Source of the DNA: Candidatus Gastranaerophilales bacterium | GTDB lineage: Bacteria > Cyanobacteriota > Vampirovibrionia > Gastranaerophilales > Gastranaerophilaceae | Reading direction: 5' to 3' | Assembly: GCA_944323145.1 (NCBI GenBank) | Contig: CALURJ010000010.1 | Location: 1 to 64,000, forward strand | DNA length: 64,000 nt | Shown: positions 16,799-25,403 of the stretch, in pieces | How the letters are laid out: each line of letters begins with the position of its first letter | Position numbering within the stretch: position 1 is the stretch's first letter | Made by a program: the position numbers and the translations under genes | The notes under the pieces: model-generated | Database searches by the model: none | Told to the model about the DNA's origin: nothing | Seen by the model: only the letters and a program-made list of their open reading frames with translations

Positions 16799-19705
16799 AT
16801 GGTTTTCTATTCCGATTTACATATACATTCAAAATATTCACGTGCAACAAGCAAAGACTGTGATTTGGAACATCTTGCAATGTGGGCGCAGAAAAAAGGA
16901 CTGGACTTGATTGCAACGGGGGATTTTACGCATCCTGCATGGTTTAATGAAATTAAAGAAAAACTTGTTCCTGACGGACAGGGCGCCTACAGACTTAAAC
17001 CCGAAATAGAAAAACAAATTTTTACAACCTCAAATCCTGTAAGGTTTATTCTTTCGGTTGAAATTTCAACAATTTACAAAAAAGGTGACAAAACAAGAAA
17101 AGTTCACCATGTAGTTTTTGCACCTGATATTGACACCGCGCAAAATTTCAGACAAAAACTCGATGCAATAGGTAATATAAATTCTGACGGGCGTCCGATA
17201 TTAGGTTTGGATTCAAGAAATCTTCTTGAAACGGCTCTTGAATCCGGAGAAGGCACTTTTATAATCCCTGCACATATCTGGACTCCATGGTTTTCTGTTC
17301 TTGGCTCAAAATCCGGCTTTGATTCAATCGAAGAATGTTACGGGGATTTATCCGAACATATTTTTGCCGTAGAAACAGGTCTTTCATCCGACCCCGAAAT
17401 GAATTGGCGGGTGTCAAAACTTGATAAATTCAGACTTGTATCAAACTCTGACGCGCATTCGCCTTCCAAACTTGCCCGCGAAGCAACTGTATTTGACACA
17501 AACCCTGATTATTACAGTATTATGAACGCCTTAAAAACAGGAAAAGGATACGTCGGCACAGTCGAATTTTTCCCCGAAGAAGGTAAATATCACGAAGACG
17601 GACACCGAAAATGCAATGTCTGTATGACACCCGAAGAAACTAAAAAACTAAACGGTATCTGTCCTGTTTGCGGAAAACCGATGACAATAGGGGTTTTAAA
17701 TAGAGTTTGTGAACTCGCTGACAGAGGTTGCAATAATACTTTCAAACCTGATACGGCGGGGGAAGTTTACAGCCTTGTTCCTCTGCCTGAAATTATTTCG
17801 GAAATCTTAGGCGTCGGCCCGTCTGCGAAATCCGTTACAAAAGAATATGAGCGTTTAATTTCAAAATTCGGTTCTGAATTTTCTATATTAAGAGATGTTC
17901 CGGCAGAAGACCTTTCAAAAGATTTTCCGCTCCTTGGAGAAGGAATTTCGCGCCTGCGCAAAGGTCAGGTTATAAAACACGCGGGATATGACGGAGAATA
18001 TGGTGTCATAAGACTTTTTGAAGAAAATGAACTTGTAAAAAAAAACTTTGTAAACCTTAAATTTGATATTGATATCCCGAAAACTCCTTTAAAAACAGTT
18101 GAGAATTATACTGTTTCTCATAAGGAATTTAATATTCCGCAGGTTAAAGATACTCATTCGGAAGCTGAAACAGAGAAGCATTATGGTCTGGATGAATTTC
18201 AGCAGGCGGCTGTTGAAAATACAAATAATCAGCTTTTAATAATCGCAGGCCCGGGTTCGGGTAAGACAACTGTGTTGACACGACGTATCGCACATTTGAT
18301 TGAAAACGGAGCAGTACCTCAGCAGTGTCTTGCAATAACTTTTACGCGCCGCGCCTCACAAGAGATGTATGAAAGGCTTCAAAAGCTTTTGAAGGACAGA
18401 GCCGAAAAAATTAATATTCATACTTTCCATTCACTCTGCCTTGCAATATTAAAAGAAAATTATGATAAAGCGGGATTAAGTGAAGATTTTAATGTAATCA
18501 GCGAACAGGAAAAAGCTCTATACAGTGTGATACCCGAAAACATGATTGAGTTTGACGACCTTATAAAGCTTACGGTAAAACTTTTTGAAGAATATCCCGA
18601 TGTAAAAGAAAGTTATCAATCACGCTATAAATACGTTTCGGTCGACGAATATCAAGACATTGACGAAAATCAGTATAAACTTATAAAACTTCTTGTTCCC
18701 GAAAACGGTAATATTTGTGCAATCGGCGATCCTAATCAGGCAATTTACGGTTTCCGCGGGGGTAATTCAAAATTCTTTAATAATTTTAAAGAAGATTATA
18801 AAAATGTTCAAATAATTAACCTTAAAAATAATTATCGTTCAACAGAAAATATTGTTAATGCTTCAAACCAGATGATTGATGCATACAATACGATTTCGCA
18901 CAACAACAAGCTGCATGATAAAATTACAATTCATACAGCCCCTACAGATAATGCAGAAGCTGAATTTGTTGTAAGCAATATTGAAAATCTTATCGGCGGA
19001 CACAGCTTTTTCTCAATTGATTCTGACAGATCTGACGGAGCAAGAGAGGATTACACTTTTTCTGATTTTGCAATTCTTTACAGAACATCAGCACAGTTAA
19101 AACCGATTTTAAACGCTCTTGAACGATCCGGAATGCCTTTTGTAAAACTTTCCGACGATATGCTCTGCGACAGACAGCCCGTAAAGAAACTTCTTAAAAA
19201 CCTTACGGATGACAAACCCATTACAGAACAATTAAAAGAAAATTTTACTGATGAAATTGAAGATTATGTTCAAAAATACCTTCTCGGGATTGCAGAAAAA
19301 TTCCCAGATAAAAAAGACTTTATCCATGAGGTTTCTCTCTTAAAAGAATCCGATACTCTTGACAGGCGTGCTGACAGAATTGCTTTGATGACGCTTCATT
19401 CTTCAAAGGGGCTTGAATTCAACTGTGTATTTATAACAGGTTTGGAAAACGGAATTTTACCGCTTTACCGCGCACAAACGCCCGAAGAAATTGAAGAAGA
19501 ACGCAGACTTTTGTATGTAGGTATGACAAGAGCAAAAGAACGTTTATTCTTAAGCAGGGCAGTTAAGCGAACTGTTTACGGAAAATCGGAAAATCTTGAA
19601 ATATCTCCGTTTCTGGCAAAAATTGAAAAAGATTTGCTTGAATATTCCAGATTTGAAAAGGAACAGAAAGAACAGGAAAAATCAGCTCAATTAAGTTTAT
19701 TTTAA
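16799..19705 (+). CDS. EndoQ-like PHP nuclease fused to UvrD-type helicase
   Basis: 968 residues in two parts. Residues 1 to about 400 resemble endonuclease Q (TIGR00375 type): PHP motifs DLHIHSKYSRA, GDFTHP, PAHIWTP and SNSDAHSPSKLAREAT, then a Zn-ribbon (CNVC near 271, CPVC near 287) and a helix-hairpin-helix-like segment ILGVGPSAKSV. Residues about 460-968 are a superfamily-1 helicase: Walker A AGPGSGKTT (near 482), DEYQD (near 616), GDPNQAIYGFRG, NYRSTENI, LHSSKGLEF and the final GMTRAKERLFLS. EndoQ nicks 5' of deaminated bases; a UvrD motor could then unwind the nicked strand. The helicase half is shorter than free UvrD/PcrA (about 510 versus 720). AGGGG precedes the ATG. Confidence 0.9.
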   Translation: MVFYSDLHIHSKYSRATSKDCDLEHLAMWAQKKGLDLIATGDFTHPAWFNEIKEKLVPDGQGAYRLKPEIEKQIFTTSNPVRFILSVEISTIYKKGDKTRKVHHVVFAPDIDTAQNFRQKLDAIGNINSDGRPILGLDSRNLLETALESGEGTFIIPAHIWTPWFSVLGSKSGFDSIEECYGDLSEHIFAVETGLSSDPEMNWRVSKLDKFRLVSNSDAHSPSKLAREATVFDTNPDYYSIMNALKTGKGYVGTVEFFPEEGKYHEDGHRKCNVCMTPEETKKLNGICPVCGKPMTIGVLNRVCELADRGCNNTFKPDTAGEVYSLVPLPEIISEILGVGPSAKSVTKEYERLISKFGSEFSILRDVPAEDLSKDFPLLGEGISRLRKGQVIKHAGYDGEYGVIRLFEENELVKKNFVNLKFDIDIPKTPLKTVENYTVSHKEFNIPQVKDTHSEAETEKHYGLDEFQQAAVENTNNQLLIIAGPGSGKTTVLTRRIAHLIENGAVPQQCLAITFTRRASQEMYERLQKLLKDRAEKINIHTFHSLCLAILKENYDKAGLSEDFNVISEQEKALYSVIPENMIEFDDLIKLTVKLFEEYPDVKESYQSRYKYVSVDEYQDIDENQYKLIKLLVPENGNICAIGDPNQAIYGFRGGNSKFFNNFKEDYKNVQIINLKNNYRSTENIVNASNQMIDAYNTISHNNKLHDKITIHTAPTDNAEAEFVVSNIENLIGGHSFFSIDSDRSDGAREDYTFSDFAILYRTSAQLKPILNALERSGMPFVKLSDDMLCDRQPVKKLLKNLTDDKPITEQLKENFTDEIEDYVQKYLLGIAEKFPDKKDFIHEVSLLKESDTLDRRADRIALMTLHSSKGLEFNCVFITGLENGILPLYRAQTPEEIEEERRLLYVGMTRAKERLFLSRAVKRTVYGKSENLEISPFLAKIEKDLLEYSRFEKEQKEQEKSAQLSLF

Positions 19706-19716
19706 GTGTAATAAAA

Positions 19717-19746
19717 AAAAGCCCTGTAAATTATCAGGGCTTTTCA
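19717..19746. terminator. Bidirectional rho-independent terminator
   Basis: Ten-base stem AAAAGCCCTG / CAGGGCTTTT with 8-nt loop, between the convergent helicase-fusion and cupin genes, with A/T runs on both sides. Confidence 0.88.
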
Positions 19747-19758
19747 GTTAAATTTGGT

Positions 19759-20220
19759 TTATTTATATTCCTTATCAGTTACAGGATCAAGCCATGTTGT
19801 CTGGTTGTTCGGAATATTCGGTTCTATTGAAATATGAGCAAATTCGCTGTCAGGTGCTGCACCGTGCCAGTGTTCAACATTTGGCGGAATTTTTACAACA
19901 TCGCCTTTTTTAAGTATCCGGATTTCTTTGCCTTTTTCCTGATATCTTCCTTCACCTGCGGTAACAAGCAGAATTTGCCCGCCTGAATGTTTATGCCAGT
20001 TGGTTCTTGCACCTTTATCAAATGTCACGTTGCCGATTGATGAGTTAAATACATCATCACGGGTTACGAGCATGTTGAGATGTGTTGTTCCCGTAAAAAA
20101 TTTGCTGTACGGATTAATTTCTCCTTTTGCAAACGGCTGGTTTAATTCTTCTGCCATAACTGAAATTCCTCCTATAGTTAAAATAGACAATAATAACAAA
20201 CCGTATAATATCTTTTTCAT
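19759..20220 (-). CDS. Secreted single-domain cupin
   Basis: 153 residues with a signal peptide (cleavage after VMA). The cupin core is visible: GARTNWHKHSGGQILLV supplies two metal His, and PPNVEHWHGAAPDS completes motif 2. The pattern is that of the cupin family that includes manganese-dependent hydroxynitrile lyases and many uncharacterised oxidative-stress or carboxymuconolactone-linked cupins. The start overlaps the stop of the upstream hydrolase by one base (TAATG), so the two secreted proteins are co-translated. Substrate unknown. Confidence 0.88.
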   Translation of the reverse strand: MKKILYGLLLLSILTIGGISVMAEELNQPFAKGEINPYSKFFTGTTHLNMLVTRDDVFNSSIGNVTFDKGARTNWHKHSGGQILLVTAGEGRYQEKGKEIRILKKGDVVKIPPNVEHWHGAAPDSEFAHISIEPNIPNNQTTWLDPVTDKEYK

Positions 20221-21251
20221 TATTTATTCTCCTTTAAGTAAGTTCTAAAGAATTGTTCAATTTTATCAAACGGAATTTTTTCAAGATTGTCATATAAATC
20301 AACGTGATTAGCACCTTCAACAATCAGGAGTTCTTTGTTATCTCCTTTGAGTTTTTTAAAAGCATCCTCTGAAAAATATCTGCTGTGCGCTTTTTCGCCG
20401 TGTATCATTAATACAGCGTTATGAATTTCGTCACTGTATGCAAGTATAGGCATATTAATCAAAGCCAGAGAAGCTGTTGTATTCCAGTTTCCGTTAGAAT
20501 TTATAGAACGTTTGTGAAAACCGCGCGGAGTTTTGTAGTACCCGTAATAGTCTTTTACAAACTGCGGTTCTTCACCTGTAAGTTTTTCAGGCAGACCCAG
20601 CGCTTTTGCATAAGTTCCGTTTTTAAAATCTTCTGTTCTCTGTTTGTTTAAAGATTCTTTCAGAGCATATCGTGCCTTTTCATCCATTGCGTCAAAATAG
20701 CCGTTGGCGGTAACTCTTGTCATATCATACATTGTGACTGTAACGGTTCCTTTTATTCTTGTATCAATTGCCGCAGCGTTTAGACCGAAACCGCCGAAAC
20801 CGCAAATTCCGATAATGCCTATTTCTTCAGGATTAACATCTTTTTGACTGCTTAAAAAATCAACGGCAGCGCTGAAATCTTCCGTATTGATTTCCGGTGA
20901 TGATACATTTCTCGGTTCTCCTGAGCTTTCACCGGTATAAGAAGGATCAAAAGCTAAAGTTACGAATCCGCGTTCTGCCATTGTCTGGGCATACAAGCCT
21001 GATGCCTGTTCTTTAACAGCACCGAACGGCCCTGCAACGGCGATTGCAGCCATTTTTTCAGACGGTTTGTTTTTCGGCGTATATAAATCGCCTGTTAAGG
21101 TTATGCCGTATCTGTTTTTAAAATTTACTTTTTTAACATCCACTTTGTCGCTTTTGGCGAAAGTTTTGTCCCAATCATTTGCCATACAAATATTTGTACC
21201 TCCAATTATTAATATAAACGTTACTATAAATACAAAAAACTTTTTAACCAT
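20220..21251 (-). CDS. Secreted alpha/beta hydrolase with Cys in the nucleophile elbow
   Basis: 343 residues with a signal peptide (cleavage near CMA). An alpha/beta-hydrolase fold of the dienelactone-hydrolase-like type. The nucleophile elbow reads GICGFGGFG, so the nucleophile would be Cys rather than Ser, as in dienelactone hydrolase. The C-terminal NHVDLYD supplies the His. VAGPFGAVKEQASGLYAQ forms the oxyanion-loop region. It is the first gene of a two-gene operon with the secreted cupin. AAAGGT precedes the ATG. Substrate unknown. Confidence 0.87.
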   Translation of the reverse strand: MVKKFFVFIVTFILIIGGTNICMANDWDKTFAKSDKVDVKKVNFKNRYGITLTGDLYTPKNKPSEKMAAIAVAGPFGAVKEQASGLYAQTMAERGFVTLAFDPSYTGESSGEPRNVSSPEINTEDFSAAVDFLSSQKDVNPEEIGIIGICGFGGFGLNAAAIDTRIKGTVTVTMYDMTRVTANGYFDAMDEKARYALKESLNKQRTEDFKNGTYAKALGLPEKLTGEEPQFVKDYYGYYKTPRGFHKRSINSNGNWNTTASLALINMPILAYSDEIHNAVLMIHGEKAHSRYFSEDAFKKLKGDNKELLIVEGANHVDLYDNLEKIPFDKIEQFFRTYLKENK

Positions 21252-21391
21252 AAATTACCTTTCATAACATGTTCTATTTTATTATTATTTACGTTTTTTG
21301 ATAAAATAGCAAATACTTATATTCTATATATAAAAATACCTGCAGGGCATAGTACGTAATCTTTTTGTTTTTCTCAAAATCCGGTTATTTG

Positions 21392-21400
21392 TGATAAAAT
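21392..21400 (+). promoter_or_regulatory. Extended -10 promoter of the receiver-domain gene
   Basis: TGATAAAAT (TGn plus TAAAAT) ends 6 nt before ATG 21407. Transcription would start at or next to the start codon, giving a leaderless mRNA. No Shine-Dalgarno is present. Confidence 0.55.
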
Positions 21401-21406
21401 CAAATT

Positions 21407-21796
21407 ATGAAAAAGAGAGTTTTAATTGTCGATGATTCATCTAAGTGGGTTCTGTATCATAAAGATGCCATAAGGGAGATTTTTAAAGACGGGGCGGAAA
21501 TTGATACTGCTTCGTCCGCTCAGGAAGGTGTTGAGAAAATTACGTCTTCAATTGATGCTCCTTATGATTTTATTTTGACTGATATGCAGATGGAGTCTGA
21601 TTTTCTCCCTCTTTATGCAGGGGAATGGTTTATAAAACAGATACAATTTTTTAATGAATATAAAAATACAAAAATTATAATAATTTCGGCAACGAGTAAT
21701 ATACGTCAGATTGCGGAAAAATATTCTGTTGATTACATTCCCAAATACAGATGTAATGATTTGAACGAATATTGTAACAAATTATTAAATTCTTAG
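21407..21796 (+). CDS. Single-domain response regulator (CheY-like receiver)
   Basis: 129 residues, receiver domain only. Visible are the acidic pair in LIVDDSS, the phosphorylated Asp in ILTDMQMESD, the Thr/Ser position in IISATS and the conserved Lys in YIPKYR. There is no output domain and no adjacent kinase gene, so it must pass phosphate or a signal to another protein. It probably has a leaderless mRNA. Confidence 0.92.
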   Translation: MKKRVLIVDDSSKWVLYHKDAIREIFKDGAEIDTASSAQEGVEKITSSIDAPYDFILTDMQMESDFLPLYAGEWFIKQIQFFNEYKNTKIIIISATSNIRQIAEKYSVDYIPKYRCNDLNEYCNKLLNS

Positions 21797-21900
21797 TTAA
21801 ATCTTTAAAGTTTTACGCATTAATTTCCGATACATAAATTGTTGAAAGGTTAGGGCGCAAGCCTTGGGTAATCAGATTTGAAATGAAAAGGAGAACAGTT

Positions 21901-22035
21901 ATGTACGGATATATATCCTGGCCCGGAGTATACAGTTTTAAACAAGAAATCGGAATGTTCATGGAATATTTACGTGAACAGATTGACGAAGTTATGAAAA
22001 AGATTGAAGAGACAGAAGATGCAATCGCAAAATAG
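21901..22035 (+). CDS. 44-residue helical protein of unknown function
   Basis: Starts at ATG 21901 with AAGGAG 8 nt upstream. The protein begins MYGYISWPGVYSFKQEIGMF and continues as an amphipathic charged helix (EQIDEVMKKIEETEDAIAK). It stops at TAG 22033-22035, ahead of a good terminator. Strong translation signals and an own terminator argue that it is real despite its size. Not recognised; a small coiled-coil protein or antitoxin-like partner are guesses only. A minus-strand frame covering the same place is a shadow. Confidence 0.7.
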   Translation: MYGYISWPGVYSFKQEIGMFMEYLREQIDEVMKKIEETEDAIAK

Positions 22036-22070
22036 CGTTTGCAAAGCATAGAAGTTGATTAGGATTTGTA

Positions 22071-22104
22071 AAGCCGGTATATTTAAATACCGGCTTTTTG
22101 TTTT
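22071..22104 (+). terminator. Rho-independent terminator
   Basis: Ten-base perfect stem AAGCCGGTAT / ATACCGGCTT with loop ATTTAA and a TTTGTTTTT tail, ending the 44-residue gene unit. Confidence 0.9.
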
Positions 22105-24764
22105 TAAATTTTATTAAATATCAATTGGTTGTTTTCTGTGTCAGCTTTAATCTTGTCGCCTTTTTTAAATTCTCCTTCAAGAATTTTCATGGAAAGCGGA
22201 ATTTCAACAAGCTGTCTTATAGCCCTTTTTAAAGGTCTTGCGCCGAACAGCGGTTCATAGCCTTCGTTCGCAAGAAAATCTTTTGCACTGTCGGTCAATT
22301 CAAGTTCGATGTCCTGATCAAGCAGGCGTTGTTTCAGAGAATTTGTCTGAATATCAACAATTCCTTTTAATTCTTCAAGGGTTAACGCTTTAAACATTAT
22401 GATTTCATCAATACGGTTTAAAAATTCCGGTTTAAATTTTTCTTTGAGGGCCTTGTTTATTTCTTCTTTTTTCTCATCTTCCGATAGATGTTCGTCAAGA
22501 ATAATACTGCTTCCCAGATTGCTTGTCATAATTATAACTGTATTTTTAAAGTCAATAAGTCTTCCCTGTCCGTCCGTAAGTCTTCCGTCATCAAACATCT
22601 GGAGCATAAGGTTGAAGATATCTGGATGTGCTTTTTCCGCCTCATCAAATAAAACGACGGAATAGGGTTTTCGTCTGACGGCTTCTGTAAGCTGTCCCCC
22701 TTCTTCATAACCGACATAACCTGCAGTTGCTCCGATTAATCTTGATATGGCGGATTTTTCCATAAATTCTGACATATCAATACGAACAAGTGCATCTTCA
22801 TCGTTAAACAGTATATAAGCAAGGGTTTTTCCGAGTTCTGTTTTCCCCACCCCTGTTGGCCCTAAGAAAAGGAAAGTTCCTATCGGGCGTTTCGGATCTC
22901 TGAGGCCTGAACGTGAAAGACGGATTGCGTTTGCGATTTTTGTAACAGCTTCATCCTGCCCTACAACACGTTTGTGCATTACTTCTTCCATTCCGATTAA
23001 TTTTTTTGATTCGTCTTCCATAAGGCGATTGACAGGAATGCCTGTCCATTTTGCAACAATTGCGGCAATATCATCCTCATCAACTTCTTCTTTTATCAAT
23101 CGTTTTTTTGTAGACTGACTCTGAATAGTTTTAAGTTTCTTTTCCATATCAAGCATCTGGCTGTATTTGACTTCCAGAGAGGCTGTCATTGTAGGATTTT
23201 TCTTGGAAATTTCAATTTGAGATTTTAGTTTTTCTATATTTCTTTTTACGGCTGCTGCGGAATCTATTACTTTTTTTTCATTAAGCCACTGTTCTTTTAA
23301 GTTGTTTATTTTTGTTTCAAGATCTGTAATTTTTTTAGCTAATTTTTCTGCTTTTTTCAGTGCTTCTTCGGAGCCGTCTTTTTCAAGAGCTTTTTTATTC
23401 ATTTCAAGCTGCATTTTTTCGCGGATAAAAATATCTATTTCTTCGGGCATTGTATCAATTTCTATTCTTAAAGCTGATGCGGCTTCGTCAAGAAGGTCGA
23501 TTGCTTTGTCCGGAAGATGTCTGTCTGCGATGTATCTGTGGGATAGTTTTACGGCTGCAACTATTGCATTGTCCATAATTTTAATCCCGTGATATCCTTC
23601 GTATTTGTCTTTCAAGCCTCTAAGTATACTTATTGTAGTTTCAACCGAAGGTTCGTCGGCAACTACCGGTTGAAAACGGCGTTCCATTGCTTTGTCTTTT
23701 TCAATATACTGTCTGTATTCATCTATTGTAGTTGCGCCTATAACTCTTATTCCGCCTCTGGCAAGCATTGGTTTTAAAAGGTTTCCTGCATCTGCTCCCC
23801 CTTCCGATGAACCGCCTGCGCCCATAATAGTGTGAATTTCATCTATAAACAGAATTAAGTCGTCTGATTTTTCTTCTATGGCTTTTAAGACTGATTTAAG
23901 CCTTTCTTCAAATTCGCCCCTGTATGAGGCTCCTGCAAGCATTGCTCCTAAATCAAGCGCCATAATTTTATCATTTTTAAGACTTTCAGGAACATCACCC
24001 GATACAATACGCTGTGCAAGTCCTTCTATAATTGCGGTTTTACCGACGCCCGGTTCACCGATTATTACAGGGTTATTTTTTGAACGTCTGTTTAAAATCT
24101 GGATTGTACGTCTGATTTCATCATCTCTTCCGATTACCGGATCGAGTTTGTTTTGCTTTGCTGCTTCTGTCAAATCTGTTGTGTATTTTTCTAATGCATC
24201 ATTTTTTTTGCTGTTTTGTATATCTGATTTAACGTTTTTTGATGAGTTTGAAACAGAAGCTGTTTCTTTTGCTGAAGTTGTGTTTGCAGATTGATTTTCT
24301 TCTGTTTGCGTTTCTTCCACATTGATAATGTTGTTGACTTCTTCGGTCATTTTTTCATATAGTTCGAGCCTGTTTATACCGCTTTGCTCCCATAAAAAGT
24401 TTAATGTTTTATTGTCAATTCTGAACAGGGCAAGTAAAAGATGTTCAATACTAACCTGTTCATCATTTCTTTTTTCTGCTTCGTCACTTGCAACATTCAT
24501 CATTGCAATTGTTTCTGCGGAAAATCTGACATCGGAAAATCTTCCTCTCGCATAATATGAGCGTTTTGACAGATAATTGTTTAATCTGTCGACAATTTGC
24601 GGATTATCTGCTCCGACGCGTTCAAGTAAAATTTTGGGCAGGTCATTTTTATCAAGCATTAAAGCGAGCATTATGTGTTCAGGGGCAAGTTCTGCAAAAT
24701 TTCTTGCAACAACGATTGATTTTGCTGATTTGATAATTGCCTGAACGTGGTCGGTTAAAAGCAT
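22104..24764 (-). CDS. clpB: ATP-dependent chaperone ClpB
   Basis: An 886-residue Hsp100 disaggregase working with DnaK. The N-terminal Clp_N double repeat (1-145) is followed by an Asn/Ser/Thr/Glu-rich low-complexity linker (about 150-190), AAA1 with Walker A GEPGVGKT and Walker B FIDEIHT, the coiled-coil M domain (about 410-530) typical of ClpB rather than ClpC, and AAA2 with GPTGVGKTELGKTLA and LFDEAEKAHPD. The C-terminal D2-small domain contains GARPLKRAI. The linker is longer than in most ClpB proteins. AAGGGA precedes the ATG. No CIRCE-type element is seen upstream. Confidence 0.96.
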   Translation of the reverse strand: MLLTDHVQAIIKSAKSIVVARNFAELAPEHIMLALMLDKNDLPKILLERVGADNPQIVDRLNNYLSKRSYYARGRFSDVRFSAETIAMMNVASDEAEKRNDEQVSIEHLLLALFRIDNKTLNFLWEQSGINRLELYEKMTEEVNNIINVEETQTEENQSANTTSAKETASVSNSSKNVKSDIQNSKKNDALEKYTTDLTEAAKQNKLDPVIGRDDEIRRTIQILNRRSKNNPVIIGEPGVGKTAIIEGLAQRIVSGDVPESLKNDKIMALDLGAMLAGASYRGEFEERLKSVLKAIEEKSDDLILFIDEIHTIMGAGGSSEGGADAGNLLKPMLARGGIRVIGATTIDEYRQYIEKDKAMERRFQPVVADEPSVETTISILRGLKDKYEGYHGIKIMDNAIVAAVKLSHRYIADRHLPDKAIDLLDEAASALRIEIDTMPEEIDIFIREKMQLEMNKKALEKDGSEEALKKAEKLAKKITDLETKINNLKEQWLNEKKVIDSAAAVKRNIEKLKSQIEISKKNPTMTASLEVKYSQMLDMEKKLKTIQSQSTKKRLIKEEVDEDDIAAIVAKWTGIPVNRLMEDESKKLIGMEEVMHKRVVGQDEAVTKIANAIRLSRSGLRDPKRPIGTFLFLGPTGVGKTELGKTLAYILFNDEDALVRIDMSEFMEKSAISRLIGATAGYVGYEEGGQLTEAVRRKPYSVVLFDEAEKAHPDIFNLMLQMFDDGRLTDGQGRLIDFKNTVIIMTSNLGSSIILDEHLSEDEKKEEINKALKEKFKPEFLNRIDEIIMFKALTLEELKGIVDIQTNSLKQRLLDQDIELELTDSAKDFLANEGYEPLFGARPLKRAIRQLVEIPLSMKILEGEFKKGDKIKADTENNQLIFNKI

Positions 24765-24858
24765 TTTTATATCCCTTCTCGTACGTGATTACAAAGTTAA
24801 TTACAATATTTACAATTATATTATTTAACCAAAATAAAATCAAAATTGTTTCAATAAT

Positions 24859-25080
24859 TTAAAATGAAAAAGTAAACAGTTCTCTGATTTCTACACCGAG
24901 AGCATCAGCAATAGCTATTAATTTTTCTAAAGTAGGATTTGCTTCGCCTCTTTCAATTTGTCCCATATAGATTTCACTTATGTCTGTTTTTTCTGCTAAC
25001 TTTTCCTGAGAATACCGTTTACTTTTTCTTAGATACGCTATTTTCGCACCAAGTTTTTTATAAGCGTTGTTATTCATCAT
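24859..25080 (-). CDS. XRE-family HTH transcriptional regulator
   Basis: A 73-residue Cro/CI-type single domain, with RYSQEKLAEKTDISEIYMG as the HTH core and GEANPTLEKLIAIADALGV after it. It is divergent from a LuxR-type HTH gene; direct repeats of ACTAAA in the shared intergenic region may be binding sites. Two adjacent ATGs are possible starts. TATAAT lies 9 nt upstream of the first, and there is no Shine-Dalgarno. Confidence 0.88.
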   Translation of the reverse strand: MMNNNAYKKLGAKIAYLRKSKRYSQEKLAEKTDISEIYMGQIERGEANPTLEKLIAIADALGVEIRELFTFSF

Positions 25081-25103
25081 GATTAACTTATTATAAATTC
25101 TTG

Positions 25104-25130
25104 ACTAAACAATTACTAAATGGTACTAAT
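25104..25130. promoter_or_regulatory. Phased direct repeats ACTAAA, with plus-strand promoter
   Basis: ACTAAAC, ACTAAAT and ACTAATA begin at 25104, 25115 and 25125, spaced 11 and 10 bp, that is, on one face of the helix. They overlap a candidate promoter for the gene at 25182: TTGACT (25102-25107), 17-nt spacer, TACTAA. Confidence 0.4.
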
Positions 25131-25181
25131 ATGGTTATGTATGTTGTCAGTATATTTTTATAAATTAAAAGGAAGTAATTA

Positions 25182-25403
25182 ATGGTCTATAGTAAAGATA
25201 TTAAATTTACAGAAGTCGAGAAAAAAATCATTGAACAGTTGAAATACGGTTATACAAATCCAGAAATCGGAAATATTTTGCACATAAGCCGTCACACGGT
25301 AAAGTATTATCTTTCTTCTATTATGAACAAACTCGGAGCGGTTAACAGGATAAATGCGGTATTTTTGCTTGCATCAGGCGGATATTTTAAAGAGATTGAA
25401 TAA
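25182..25403 (+). CDS. LuxR/GerE-type single-domain HTH regulator
   Basis: A 73-residue protein consisting only of a LuxR C-terminal HTH: TEVEKKIIEQLKYGYTNPEI, then HISRHTVKYYLSSIMNKLGA. There is no receiver or ligand-binding domain, as in GerE. It may read out the lone receiver protein at 21407, but that is only a guess from proximity. AAGGAAG precedes the ATG. The 3' end overlaps the convergent LdpA-like gene by 17 nt. Confidence 0.9.
   Translation: MVYSKDIKFTEVEKKIIEQLKYGYTNPEIGNILHISRHTVKYYLSSIMNKLGAVNRINAVFLLASGGYFKEIE

Noticed and set aside
21813-22049. 78-residue minus-strand frame
   Set aside because: It is antisense to a 44-residue gene with a good Shine-Dalgarno and terminator, and has no ribosome-binding site or recognisable features itself.
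24859-25403. XRE and LuxR-type pair as a third copy of the XRE/small-protein module
   Set aside because: The divergent gene is a LuxR-type HTH, not the small helical protein; no S-x-L-D-x-I-x-Y-L-L motif is present.
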